This document shows positions 25,245 through 33,258 of a stretch of 64,000 bases of DNA, one piece after another; the first letter of the stretch is position 1; every line of letters starts with the position of its first letter. This DNA comes from Sphaerotilus hippei (GTDB taxonomy: Bacteria; Pseudomonadota; Gammaproteobacteria; Burkholderiales; Burkholderiaceae_C). Position numbers and translations under genes: made by a program. The stretch spans positions 62,001 through 126,000 of the forward strand of contig NZ_QJJS01000001.1 of the NCBI RefSeq assembly GCF_003201595.1, written 5' to 3'. The notes beneath the pieces are model-generated. The model did no database searches. It saw only the letters and a program-made list of their open reading frames with translations, and was not told the origin of the DNA.

Positions 25245-26945
25245 ATGAACATCCACCTGCCTCCCCCCCGACCCTGGCTGGCCAGCTACCAGCCGGGCGT
25301 GCCCGAGGACATCGATCCTTCGACTTGTCCGACGCTGGTCGACCTGCTCGAGACGGCCTTCCAGCAGCACGCCGACCGCGACTTCGCCCTGTTCATGGAC
25401 GAGCCGATCGGTTTTGCCGAGGTCGACCGCCAGTCGCGTGACCTCGGCGCCTTCCTGCAGGGACTGGGACTCGCCCCGGGCGCCCGGGTCGCGCTGATGA
25501 TGCCCAACATCCCGCCTTACCTGGTGGCGATCGCGGCGGTGCTGCGTGCGGGCTGCACCGTGGTCAACGTCAATCCGCTCTACACCCCGAGGGAGCTGCA
25601 GCACCAGCTCGAGGACAGCGGCGCCGAAGTCATCGTGCTGCTCGAGAACTTCGCCCACACCCTCGAGCAGGTGCTCGAACGCACGCCGGTGCGCCACGTC
25701 GTGCTGGTCGCGATGGGGGACATGCTGCGCCCGGTCAAGCGGCTGCTGGTCAACCTGGTGGTGCGCCACGTGCGCAAGCTGGTGCCGCCCTTCCGGCTGC
25801 CGCGCACCTACGGCCGCACTGTCACCCGCTACGGCGAGGCGCTGCGCCAGGGCCGCCACCAGCACCTCGCGCACCGCCCGGCCCGCCCGGACGACATCGC
25901 CTTCCTGCAGTACACCGGTGGCACCACCGGCGTGGCCAAGGGCGCGATGCTGCAGCATCGCCACGTCGTGGCCAACATCCTGCAGACCGAAGCCTGGTTC
26001 CGGCCGACGCTGCTGCGCCTGGGCCCGCGCCAGCTGACCGCCGTCTGCGCGCTGCCGCTATATCACATCTTCGCGCTGACGGTGTCCTACTTCATGAGCG
26101 CCCGGCTGGGCAGCCGGATGATCCTGATCCCCAATCCGCGGGACCTGCCGGCGCTGATCCAGGCCATCGGCCGGCACAGGATCCACCTGTTTCCCGCCGT
26201 CAACACCCTCTACAACGCACTGGCCAACCACCCGGACTTCGCGCGGCTGGACTTCTCCGAGCTGGTCGTCAGCAACGGCGGGGGCATGGCCGTCCAGAAA
26301 GCCACCGCCGATCGCTGGCTGGCCATCACCGGCTGCCCGATCGCCGAAGGCTACGGGCTCTCGGAAACCTCGCCGGTCGTGACCGCCAACCGGCTGGACG
26401 TGCCGGCCTACACCGGCAGCATCGGCCTGCCGCTGCCCGGCACCGACGTGAGCATCCGCGACGACGACGGGCGGGAACTGCCACCGGGTCAGCCCGGGGA
26501 GATCTGCATCCGCGGCCCGCAGGTGATGGCGGGCTACTGGAACCGGCCCGAGGAAACGGCCGAGGCGATGACCGCCGACGGCTACTTCCGCTCCGGTGAC
26601 ATCGGCACCATGGACGAGCAGGGCCAGTTCCGGATCGTCGACCGCAAGAAGGACATGATCCTGGTCTCGGGCTTCAACGTGTACCCGACCGAGATCGAGC
26701 AGGTGGTGAACCAGCATCCCGGCGTGCTCGAGTGTGCGGTGGTCGGCATCCCCGATGAGCACACCGGCGAAGCGGTCAAGCTGTTCGTGGTGCGCAAGGA
26801 TCCGTCGCTGGACGAGCCGACGCTGCGCCGGCACTGCCAGGAACAGCTCACCGGCTACAAGCGGCCGCGCCACATCGAATTCCGCACCGAACTGCCCAAG
26901 TCGACTGTGGGCAAGATCCTGCGCCGCGAGCTTCGCCCGTCCTGA
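25245..26945 (+). CDS. fadD: Long-chain fatty-acid-CoA ligase
   Basis: A 566-residue AMP-forming acyl-CoA synthetase. ATG 25245 fits the usual amino terminus (PWLASYQPGVPEDID); ATG 25230 is the alternative, and neither has an ideal ribosome site. The AMP-binding motif YTGGTTGVAKGAM, the EGYGLSETSPV motif, GYFRSGDIG and the carboxy-terminal lysine motif KSTVGKILRRELR are all present. It activates fatty acids for beta-oxidation, using the LPLYHIFALTV region typical of FadD. The stop codon touches the first DnaA-box-like element of the following intergenic cluster. Confidence 0.95.
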   Translation: MNIHLPPPRPWLASYQPGVPEDIDPSTCPTLVDLLETAFQQHADRDFALFMDEPIGFAEVDRQSRDLGAFLQGLGLAPGARVALMMPNIPPYLVAIAAVLRAGCTVVNVNPLYTPRELQHQLEDSGAEVIVLLENFAHTLEQVLERTPVRHVVLVAMGDMLRPVKRLLVNLVVRHVRKLVPPFRLPRTYGRTVTRYGEALRQGRHQHLAHRPARPDDIAFLQYTGGTTGVAKGAMLQHRHVVANILQTEAWFRPTLLRLGPRQLTAVCALPLYHIFALTVSYFMSARLGSRMILIPNPRDLPALIQAIGRHRIHLFPAVNTLYNALANHPDFARLDFSELVVSNGGGMAVQKATADRWLAITGCPIAEGYGLSETSPVVTANRLDVPAYTGSIGLPLPGTDVSIRDDDGRELPPGQPGEICIRGPQVMAGYWNRPEETAEAMTADGYFRSGDIGTMDEQGQFRIVDRKKDMILVSGFNVYPTEIEQVVNQHPGVLECAVVGIPDEHTGEAVKLFVVRKDPSLDEPTLRRHCQEQLTGYKRPRHIEFRTELPKSTVGKILRRELRPS

Positions 26946-27158
26946 GTGGACAAGATATCAACAGCGCGAGGATGTGGACAAGTTCATCCGGATCATCTTG
27001 TCACCACACTTGTCCACATGTGGACAAGCGCCTATTTCCTCTATGAAGAAGCAGGCCCTGTGGACAAGATTTCATCTTACTTGTCCACAGACCGGATGCA
27101 TCGGCTGTCCCGCGAAGGCCGAAGGTTCTCCACAAAACTGTCCACAGCCTGTGGATCA
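26945..27158. other. DnaA-box cluster, left arm of a candidate replication origin
   Basis: Five exact TTGTCCACA 9-mers lie here: 26973-26981 (minus), 27010-27018 (plus), 27019-27027 (minus), 27059-27067 (minus) and 27081-27089 (plus). One-mismatch versions are at 26945-26953, 27126-27134, 27138-27146 and 27150-27158. The boxes at 27010 and 27019 form a perfect 20-bp palindrome (27009-27028). TTGTCCACA is the DnaA box preferred by several GC-rich bacteria; TTATCCACA is the E. coli form. No gene was found in this 210-bp gap. Confidence 0.68.
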
Positions 27159-27575
27159 CAGATTGCCGCGACATTTCGGCGCCCCGCAGCGGCAGGCCAG
27201 CTGCCCCTCGTGGTGGGTCTCGCCGTAGTCGCAGGTGATCTCGTCGCCGGTGTCGATGTCACGCATCGCATAGATCTCGACCCGTCCCTGACGGATGCGC
27301 AGCACCGCATTGGGACAGCAGGAATGGTTCGTGAACCGCAGCGGATCGGCTGAATTGGAGGCATCGATCGCTCTTCGTGGAGAAACCTCCACGATCATGA
27401 TGCGATCCAGCTTCTTCGCCCGCTCCCAGGCCTCGTAGACGCTGATCGTCTCGCCCCGGATCTCGCCGATCTTGCGGCGTGCCGGGATGGGCTCGGCCGC
27501 AAACGCCCCCATCCCGTCGATGCGGCTGGGGGCGTTGAGCACGGCAAATTTCTGCGGATTGGCGGGAGTTCCCAA
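27156..27575 (-). CDS. SET-domain protein (putative protein-lysine methyltransferase)
   Basis: A 139-residue protein that must start at TTG 27575: an in-frame stop lies 30 nt upstream and no ATG or GTG is available, while GAGG is placed 5 nt before the TTG. The SET core is complete: RIDGMGAFAAEPIPA, then FTNHSCCPN and DEITCDYGETH. A post-SET Cys cluster C-R-C-x4-C-R-G follows at the end. SET proteins transfer methyl groups from S-adenosylmethionine to lysines; the bacterial target is unknown. The gene is embedded between DnaA-box arrays, so it could read into or out of a replication origin. Confidence 0.85.
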   Translation of the reverse strand: MGTPANPQKFAVLNAPSRIDGMGAFAAEPIPARRKIGEIRGETISVYEAWERAKKLDRIMIVEVSPRRAIDASNSADPLRFTNHSCCPNAVLRIRQGRVEIYAMRDIDTGDEITCDYGETHHEGQLACRCGAPKCRGNL

Positions 27576-27640
27576 GACAGCCTCGTGACAAGAGTTGCCT
27601 CATGGTCGGAGTGCGTCCAGGAGGTGTCAAGTGACAACTC

Positions 27641-27885
27641 TGTGGACAGTTCAGGAACAAGCGGCTGGATATCCACAGGCCTGGCGCCCGGGGATCAAGT
27701 TGTTGTCATTTCATCCTATGAAAAAACAGGGTGCAACCCACACAGTTGATAACTTCTCAAGTCATTGATTTAAAAAATGAAAAGTGACTTGTCCACAGAA
27801 ACAGGCGACCTCTACTACGACTACCAATTCAAGAATTTAAGAAATACCTGTTGATAGAACGGAAGTGCACGGCACAAAAAAAACC
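27641..27885. other. AT-rich tract with DnaA boxes, right arm of the candidate origin
   Basis: This is part of a 474-bp gap before the acetyltransferase gene, and no gene was found in it. The stretch 27721-27780 is 67% A+T (40 of 60 bases) and 27781-27840 is 60%, in a genome of roughly 30% A+T. It includes runs such as GATTTAAAAAATGAAAAG and AATTCAAGAATTTAAGAAAT. One exact DnaA box is at 27789-27797, with variants at 27641-27649 and 27669-27677. It resembles a DNA unwinding element. Duplex melting here is an inference. Confidence 0.6.
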
Positions 27886-28049
27886 GGAACTGAGGTCAGG
27901 GGCAGACAGCTGCAGGCACATCCCCCGGGCTTTCCGGCAAGATGGCTGGAGGTCTTGAGGCCGCACAAGCATCGAGATCGGTCGATGCATCAAAGTTGTC
28001 TCGACCGCAGCAGCTGCACCGCAGCCTTCTCCATCACCGAGGCCGATCC

Positions 28050-30728
28050 GTGGACCGCCACTTCCTGACCCCCCTCTTCGCTCCCCGATCCATCGTCGTG
28101 TTCGCCGGAGACCCCGACCAGCTCGACACGCAGACCAATCTCGGCCGCACGATGCTGGGCGAGCTCAAGGTCAATGGTTTCGAGGGTCAGGTGACCTACC
28201 TGAGCACCGACATGAAAGGCACGCTGTCGGACCTGGCGACGACCCGGGCCGACCTCGCGCTGATCGCGCTGCCGCACGAGGAACTGGCCGGGGCACTGGA
28301 GATCGCGGGGCGCATCCGCTGCCGGGCCGCGCTGGTGCTGACCTCGGGCGTGCCGCCGGCGCTGTGCACCCAGCTGCAGGCCATCGCCAGGCACCACGAC
28401 ATGCACCTGCTCGGCCCCAACAGCCTGGGCATGCAGCGGCCGCACCTCAAGCTCAACGCAGGCGCCGCCGGACTGCTGGCCGCCCCCGGTCCGCTGGCGC
28501 TGGTGTCGCAGTCGGGCGCGCTGACCTCCTCCGTGCTGGACTGGGCCAGCCGCAATGCGGTGGGTTTCTCGGCCGTGGTCTCGCTGGGTCCGAACACGTC
28601 AGTGGACTTGCCGCAAGTTCTTGACTTTCTTGCCAACGATCCTTCAACGCACAGCATCCTCATCTATATGGAGGGGATCCACAATGCGAGAAGGTTCATG
28701 AGCGCGCTGCGCGCTGCGGCCTACATCAAGCCGGTGGTGGTGATGAAGGCCGGCCGCCGCGCGGCCGGATCCCATGCGGCGCTGACCCATTCGGCCTCCA
28801 TCGTCGGCTCCGACGACGTGTTCGAGGCCGCGCTGCGGCGTGCCGGAGTCGTGCGGGTGCGCACCGTCACCCAGCTCTTCTCGGCGGCCAAGTGCCTGGC
28901 CTCGCGCTTCAAGCCGGTGGGCAAGCGCCTGGCCATCGTCACCAATGGCGGCGGCCCGGCCGTGCTGGCCGCCGACTGGGCCAACGAACTCGGCCTGGAC
29001 GTGGCCCACCTGAGCGACGAGGTGCGCAGCGAGCTGAGCACCAAGCTGCCCGCCTGCGTGCAGCTGGAACAGGTGCTCGACCTGGCCGAGGACGCCAGCC
29101 CCGACGACTACCGCGAGGCCCTGCTGGCCTGCGCGCGCGACAAGGGCGTGGACGGCATCCTGGTGATCTACGCGCCCAAGCCCGACAGCGACGCCAACGG
29201 CATCGCGCAGGCCGTGGCCGAGGTGTTCGGGCGCATCGGCAAGCCGGTGCTGACCTGCTGGATGGGCGACGAGCGCGTGCGCACCGGCCGCTCGACGCTC
29301 AATGCGGCGCACCTGCCGACCTTCCGCACGCCCGAGTCGGCGGTGGACGCGTTCAACAACATCGCCAGCTTCTACCAGAACCAGCAGCTGCTGCAGCAGA
29401 CCCCGCCGCCGATGTCGACGCTGGCCAAGCCCGATGCCGAAGGTGCGCGGCTGCTGATCGAGGGCGTGCTGTCCGAGCGCCGCCGCGTGCTCACCGAGAT
29501 GGAGTCCAAGGCGCTGCTGGCGGCCTTCCACGTGCCGGTGACCCGCACGATGCTGGCCCGCTCGGCCAACGAGGCGATGCTGATCGCCAACCAGCTGGGA
29601 TATCCGGTGGCGCTGAAGATCGACTCGCCCGACATCTCGCACAAGTCGGATGTCGAGGGCGTGGCGCTCAACGTCACCACCGCGACGCGGGTGCGCGACA
29701 CCTTCAACGACATGCTGGCGGCCGTGACCAAGGCCATGCCCGACGCGCGCATCAACGGCGTGACGATCCAGCCGATGTGCGCCAAGCGCCGCGGCCGCGA
29801 GATCTACATCGGGCTGACCACCGACCACCCCTTCGGGCCGGTCATCACCTTCGGTGCGGGGGGCACGATGATCGAGCTGATCGCCGACCGGGCGATGGAG
29901 CTGCCGCCGCTGAACCAGTTCCTGGCGCGCCGCCTGATCGAGCGCGCCCGGGTGGCCGAGATGCTGCACGAATGGCGCGGGGCCCCCCCGGTCGACATGG
30001 ACGCGATCGAGCAGATCCTGCTGCGGGTCTCGGAGATGGTGTGCGAGCTGCCGCAGCTGCGCGAGATGGACATCAACCCGATCATCATCGACGATGACGG
30101 CGCGATGGCCGTCGATGCACGCATCGTGGTCGATCATGCGCCGCCGTCGGCACGCAGCTACAACCACCTGGCGATCCTGCCCTACCCCGCCAGCTACGAG
30201 CGCGAGTGGCCGATGAAGGGGGGCGGCTTCTACACCATCCGCCCGATCCGGCCCGACGACGCCGACATGCTGCAGTCCTTCGTGCGCAGCCTGTCCCAGG
30301 AAAGCCGCTACTACCGCTTCGCCAGCGCGATGCACGAACTGCCCGCGCGCATGCTGGCGCGCTACACGCTGATCGACTACGACCGCGAGATGGCGCTGGT
30401 GGCCGAGCACCGCAAGCGTGAACCGGACGGCGAGGGCGGCTTCACCGAGCAGGTCGAGGTGATCGGCGTGTCGCGCTACATCACCAACCCGGACCAGACC
30501 ACCTGCGAGTTCTCGCTGGTGGTGTCGGACCACTACAAGGGCCAGGGCCTGGGGTCCCGGCTGATGCTGTCGATCATCGATTTCGCCCGCGACAAGGGCC
30601 TGTCCGACATCGAAGGGCTGGTGCTGGCCAACAACGACAACATGCTGCGCCTGATGCGCGGCCTGGGCTTCGCCGTGCGGCCGTTCCCCGAGGATCCGGA
30701 CTTCAAGCTGGTCGTCAAGGCGCTCTGA
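28050..30728 (+). CDS. Pat-type bifunctional protein: acyl-CoA synthetase (ADP-forming)-like domains plus GNAT acetyltransferase
   Basis: An 892-residue protein with GTG start 28050, chosen because GAGG precedes it and the amino terminus then reads DRHFLTPLFAPRSIVVF, as in homologues. An ATP-grasp/CoA-binding acetyl-CoA-synthetase-like half (about residues 1-690, with LVSQSGALTSSVLDW and ALKIDSPDISHKSDVEGV) is followed by a GNAT domain (about 725-890, with VSDHYKGQGLGSRLM). Homologues PatZ/Pka acetylate lysines, including that of acetyl-CoA synthetase, and so control acetate activation. The catalytic His for ADP-forming ligase was not verified, so synthetase activity may be lost. Confidence 0.92.
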   Translation: MDRHFLTPLFAPRSIVVFAGDPDQLDTQTNLGRTMLGELKVNGFEGQVTYLSTDMKGTLSDLATTRADLALIALPHEELAGALEIAGRIRCRAALVLTSGVPPALCTQLQAIARHHDMHLLGPNSLGMQRPHLKLNAGAAGLLAAPGPLALVSQSGALTSSVLDWASRNAVGFSAVVSLGPNTSVDLPQVLDFLANDPSTHSILIYMEGIHNARRFMSALRAAAYIKPVVVMKAGRRAAGSHAALTHSASIVGSDDVFEAALRRAGVVRVRTVTQLFSAAKCLASRFKPVGKRLAIVTNGGGPAVLAADWANELGLDVAHLSDEVRSELSTKLPACVQLEQVLDLAEDASPDDYREALLACARDKGVDGILVIYAPKPDSDANGIAQAVAEVFGRIGKPVLTCWMGDERVRTGRSTLNAAHLPTFRTPESAVDAFNNIASFYQNQQLLQQTPPPMSTLAKPDAEGARLLIEGVLSERRRVLTEMESKALLAAFHVPVTRTMLARSANEAMLIANQLGYPVALKIDSPDISHKSDVEGVALNVTTATRVRDTFNDMLAAVTKAMPDARINGVTIQPMCAKRRGREIYIGLTTDHPFGPVITFGAGGTMIELIADRAMELPPLNQFLARRLIERARVAEMLHEWRGAPPVDMDAIEQILLRVSEMVCELPQLREMDINPIIIDDDGAMAVDARIVVDHAPPSARSYNHLAILPYPASYEREWPMKGGGFYTIRPIRPDDADMLQSFVRSLSQESRYYRFASAMHELPARMLARYTLIDYDREMALVAEHRKREPDGEGGFTEQVEVIGVSRYITNPDQTTCEFSLVVSDHYKGQGLGSRLMLSIIDFARDKGLSDIEGLVLANNDNMLRLMRGLGFAVRPFPEDPDFKLVVKAL

Positions 30729-31626
30729 GGCGCCGTGGATCGAGCTGGCGGCCGAGCCAGGCCGTCGGGCTCGTGCCCAGCCGCTGCCTGAACACCCGGG
30801 CAAAGGCCGCGGGCGAGGCATAACCGACGGCCGACGCCACGTCGTGGATCGCCCGGCCCTCGCGCAGCAGCGTCTGCGCCACGCCCAGGCGCCACTGCGT
30901 CAGGTAGTCCGCGGGCGCCTGCCCCAGCAAGGCCTTGAAACGGGCCGCGAAGCGCGCCCGGGACATGCCGGCGACGTCGGCCATCGTCTCGAGCGTCCAG
31001 GGCGCCTGAGGGCGCTGGTGCACGGCGTCGAGCACCCTGGCCAGCCGGGGGTCCGCCAGTCCGGCGATCAGCCCTTCCGGCGGGGTTTCATGGTCGCCGC
31101 GATGGACCTGCCCCCGCAGCAGCTGCACCACCAGCACCTCCATCAGGCGCCTGAGCACGGCCTGGTGGGCGCAGCCCTGACCCAGCAGTTCTTCCCACAA
31201 CGCCGTCCAGATGCCCTGCAGCGGCCCCAGATCGGTGGCATGGATCTGCAGCGATGCCGGCAGGCTGCGCAGCAGCGGGTTGAGCTCCGGGCGGCCCATC
31301 TGCAACCGGGCCGCCAGCAGCTGGACCCCCTCGACCGTCATCGCCTGCAGGGCCACCGACCCGGCCGAGTGCGGCACCCACAGCAGCCCGGGCTGGGTGA
31401 TCTGGCGGCGGGGCAGGTCGGTCCGTGCCGTTTCCACCTGCACCGCGCCCCGGCGCACCAGCACCAGCAGGCCCTCGGCCGTGCGTGCGTTGCGGGCCTG
31501 TGCATCGCCTGCGGGCGTTCCGGAGGGTTCATGGCCGGGGAGGGCGGGGCGGACCAGCAATCCCGCGTGGGTCAGGCGTGCAGCGGGCTGGAAGCGTTCG
31601 AGGAGAACCTGGAGGCGGTCAGCCAT
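30715..31626 (-). CDS. AraC-family transcriptional regulator with cupin sensor
   Basis: A 303-residue protein with an amino-terminal cupin-like region (about residues 10-170; ITQPGLLWVPHSAGSVALQ) and a carboxy-terminal AraC double helix-turn-helix (TLETMADVAGMSRARFAARFK and AIHDVASAVGYASPAAFARVFRQRLG). The arrangement is that of AraC/cupin_6 regulators, which often control efflux or redox genes; the target is unknown. Its stop lies 13 nt inside the end of the convergent acetyltransferase gene. The AT-rich region upstream (31627-31772) likely holds its promoter and an inverted repeat. Confidence 0.88.
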   Translation of the reverse strand: MADRLQVLLERFQPAARLTHAGLLVRPALPGHEPSGTPAGDAQARNARTAEGLLVLVRRGAVQVETARTDLPRRQITQPGLLWVPHSAGSVALQAMTVEGVQLLAARLQMGRPELNPLLRSLPASLQIHATDLGPLQGIWTALWEELLGQGCAHQAVLRRLMEVLVVQLLRGQVHRGDHETPPEGLIAGLADPRLARVLDAVHQRPQAPWTLETMADVAGMSRARFAARFKALLGQAPADYLTQWRLGVAQTLLREGRAIHDVASAVGYASPAAFARVFRQRLGTSPTAWLGRQLDPRRLRAP

Positions 31627-31706
31627 CGGTGCTCAGGAGTGAACAGGGTGAGACGATTTGCATCGTTTAATCCATAAAATATTGCAGATCGTACCTTGTC
31701 TTGAAT

Positions 31707-31727
31707 GTGTCTCCTATGAGAGACACT
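31707..31727. repeat. Inverted repeat between AraC and anti-sigma genes
   Basis: GTGTCTC and GAGACAC arms are perfect over 7 bp with a 6-nt loop, and outer TTGA/TCAA bases extend the pairing with a small bulge. It lies in an AT-rich 146-bp gap. It could be the operator of the AraC gene or the 3' hairpin of the sigma-anti-sigma transcript. No T-tract was seen. Confidence 0.4.
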
Positions 31728-31772
31728 CAAGGGTTCAATGTCTATTTCTGGTTGACATTCACTGGATTTTCG

Positions 31773-31973
31773 TTACCGCTTTTCCTGGTCTCGGTAGGAG
31801 CGCCACGGGTCCATCGTGCGGGCCATGAAACGTGTCTGCTGGCGAAAGCGCCTGCAGTGCCTGCACATGAGCAGGTGCAGGCGCAGCGACAGCCGTTCGA
31901 TCGGTTGCAGCTCACGGTCCGCTCCCTGCAGCATCAGGGTGGCAGCTTCTCGGCAGGTGCGCATCAGTTTCAT
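31773..31973 (-). CDS. Small zinc-finger anti-sigma-like protein
   Basis: A 66-residue protein from ATG 31973, which overlaps the sigma-factor stop as ATGA. It holds an anti-sigma zinc-finger pattern with Cys7, then H-L-L-M-C-R-H-C, resembling a ZAS domain. There is no transmembrane helix, so it would act in the cytoplasm, unlike membrane anti-sigma factors. By position it is the partner of the upstream ECF sigma factor, probably releasing it when the Zn-cysteine site is oxidised; this is inference from family behaviour (RsrA/ChrR-like). The short length without a sensor domain is notable. Confidence 0.75.
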   Translation of the reverse strand: MKLMRTCREAATLMLQGADRELQPIERLSLRLHLLMCRHCRRFRQQTRFMARTMDPWRSYRDQEKR

Positions 31974-32527
31974 GGCGTCCTCGATACAAACCAGCGCTGC
32001 TGCAGGCACTCGCGCAGACGCAGGCGGGCACGGTGCAGCAGCACCCACAGGTTGGTCGACGAGATCGCCATTTCCTTGCAGATCTCGTCGGCGTCCAGTT
32101 CCAGCCACTCGCGCATCATGAAGACCCGGCCCTGGGTCGCCGGCAGGCGTTCGATGCAGGCGTCGAGCACGCTCAGGAACTGCTGCTGGCCGAGGCAGTG
32201 CTCCGGGTCGCCCCAGTCGGCAGGGGATGTTCTCCAGTGACCGTCCTGGTCGAACAGCAGGTCGTCGAGGTCCGCCTCGTCGTCCTGGCTGAGCACCGTG
32301 GCCTCCCGGGCATGGCGGCGCAACTGGTCGATCAGCTTGTGCTTGAGGATGCCGACCAGCCAGGTCTTGAGCTGTGAGGTGCCGGCATAGCTGTGCGGCT
32401 TCTCCAGCGCGGCCAGCAGCGTGTCGGACACGGCATCCTCCGCCCACGCGTCGTTGCGCAACTGGCTGCGGGCGTAGCGCATCAGCTGAGGGCGCAGGGC
32501 CTCGATCTCACGGGCGAAGGGGCTCAT
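31970..32527 (-). CDS. ECF-type RNA polymerase sigma factor
   Basis: A 185-residue protein from ATG 32527. Region 2 reads FAREIEALRPQLMRYARSQLRNDAWAEDAVSDTLLAAL with the core-binding KTWLVGILKHKLIDQLRRH segment, and region 4 reads LPATQGRVFMMREWLELDADEICKEMAISSTNLWVLLHRARLRL. This is the pattern of ECF sigma factors with a cytoplasmic zinc-finger anti-sigma partner. The target genes are not evident. The next gene on the same strand overlaps by ATGA and is the putative anti-sigma factor. Confidence 0.88.
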   Translation of the reverse strand: MSPFAREIEALRPQLMRYARSQLRNDAWAEDAVSDTLLAALEKPHSYAGTSQLKTWLVGILKHKLIDQLRRHAREATVLSQDDEADLDDLLFDQDGHWRTSPADWGDPEHCLGQQQFLSVLDACIERLPATQGRVFMMREWLELDADEICKEMAISSTNLWVLLHRARLRLRECLQQRWFVSRTP

Positions 32528-32661
32528 GGCGGCAGCGGGAGCGCTCCGGAGTGGGGTGTGCCGGGCAGTGTACGGACCCGGGGTGATCGATGCGCGGCCG
32601 GTCACGCCGGAACCATGCCGCCGGGCTCCGGTCGAACCCGCATCCCATGGAGAATCCCCGC

Positions 32662-33015
32662 ATGAACAGCTCACCACGTCCTTCCGTCCGGGCCGTTGCG
32701 CTCGTGGTCCTGACGATGGCGTCCGGTCTGGCCGCCGCGCAGCAGCCGGCGGCAGAGGCCGCGTCGGCCAGCGTGACCGACCGGGCCCGGGAGACCGGCG
32801 CGGCCACCGCCGAAGCGGCCCGCAAGGCCGGCCAGACCGTGCGTCAGGCCGCCCAGGAGACAGGCAAGGCCGCGTCGGTGGCCGCCAGCGGCGTCGCCAC
32901 CACGGCGGTCCAGGCCTTTCAGCAGGCCCGCAGCACCGGCCGGAAGGTGGTCTGCGAGGTGGCCGAACGCACCCGCGAGGTGGCCGAGAAGGTCAAGGGT
33001 GCGGTCAAGGACTGA
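32662..33015 (+). CDS. Exported Ala-rich helical-repeat protein
   Basis: A 117-residue protein from ATG 32662, with GGAGA 8 nt upstream. Signal peptide: MNSSPRPS followed by a hydrophobic core to LAAAQQ. The rest is rich in Ala, Glu, Arg, Lys and Thr with heptad-like repeats (TAEAARKAGQTVRQAAQETGKAA), resembling amphipathic LEA-type or apolipoprotein-like helices. No characterised family is recognised. It is divergent from the ECF sigma gene by 134 bp, so it may be a target of that sigma factor (speculative). Confidence 0.68.
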   Translation: MNSSPRPSVRAVALVVLTMASGLAAAQQPAAEAASASVTDRARETGAATAEAARKAGQTVRQAAQETGKAASVAASGVATTAVQAFQQARSTGRKVVCEVAERTREVAEKVKGAVKD

Positions 33016-33020
33016 CGCCC

Positions 33021-33242
33021 TCAGGTCGAGCGGGGCGGGGCGCTGCGCAGGCGGCGCTGCGTGATGCTCTCGCCACCGATGCCCCAGTTGTCGGTCGGCA
33101 CCTCGTCGATGACGACCACGGTCGTCTGCGGGTTCTTGCCCAGCACGTCCTGCAGCAGCCGGGTGACGCCTTCGATCAGGCGGGCCTTCTGCTCGGCGGT
33201 GGCCGGACCTTCTTCAGTGATCTTGATGTTCACGTAGGGCAT
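33021..33242 (-). CDS. 4-oxalocrotonate tautomerase family enzyme
   Basis: A 73-residue protein beginning M-P-Y-V-N-I-K-I-T. The catalytic amino-terminal proline becomes exposed after Met removal, as in all 4-OT enzymes. The mid-protein ARLIEGVTRLLQDVLGK and VVVIDEVPTDNWGIGG are typical. 4-OTs isomerise unsaturated keto acids in aromatic catabolism, but isolated copies of this kind often have promiscuous or unknown roles. It converges on the Ala-rich exported protein and is 16 bp downstream of a DMT transporter gene. Confidence 0.92.
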   Translation of the reverse strand: MPYVNIKITEEGPATAEQKARLIEGVTRLLQDVLGKNPQTTVVVIDEVPTDNWGIGGESITQRRLRSAPPRST

Positions 33243-33258
33243 GTGGATTTCCTTGGTC

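Noticed and set aside
26945-27158. Repeat cluster as CRISPR array or IS end
   Set aside because: The repeated element is only 9 bp, in both orientations with irregular spacing, and matches the DnaA box. There are no uniform spacers, no transposase gene and no cas genes.
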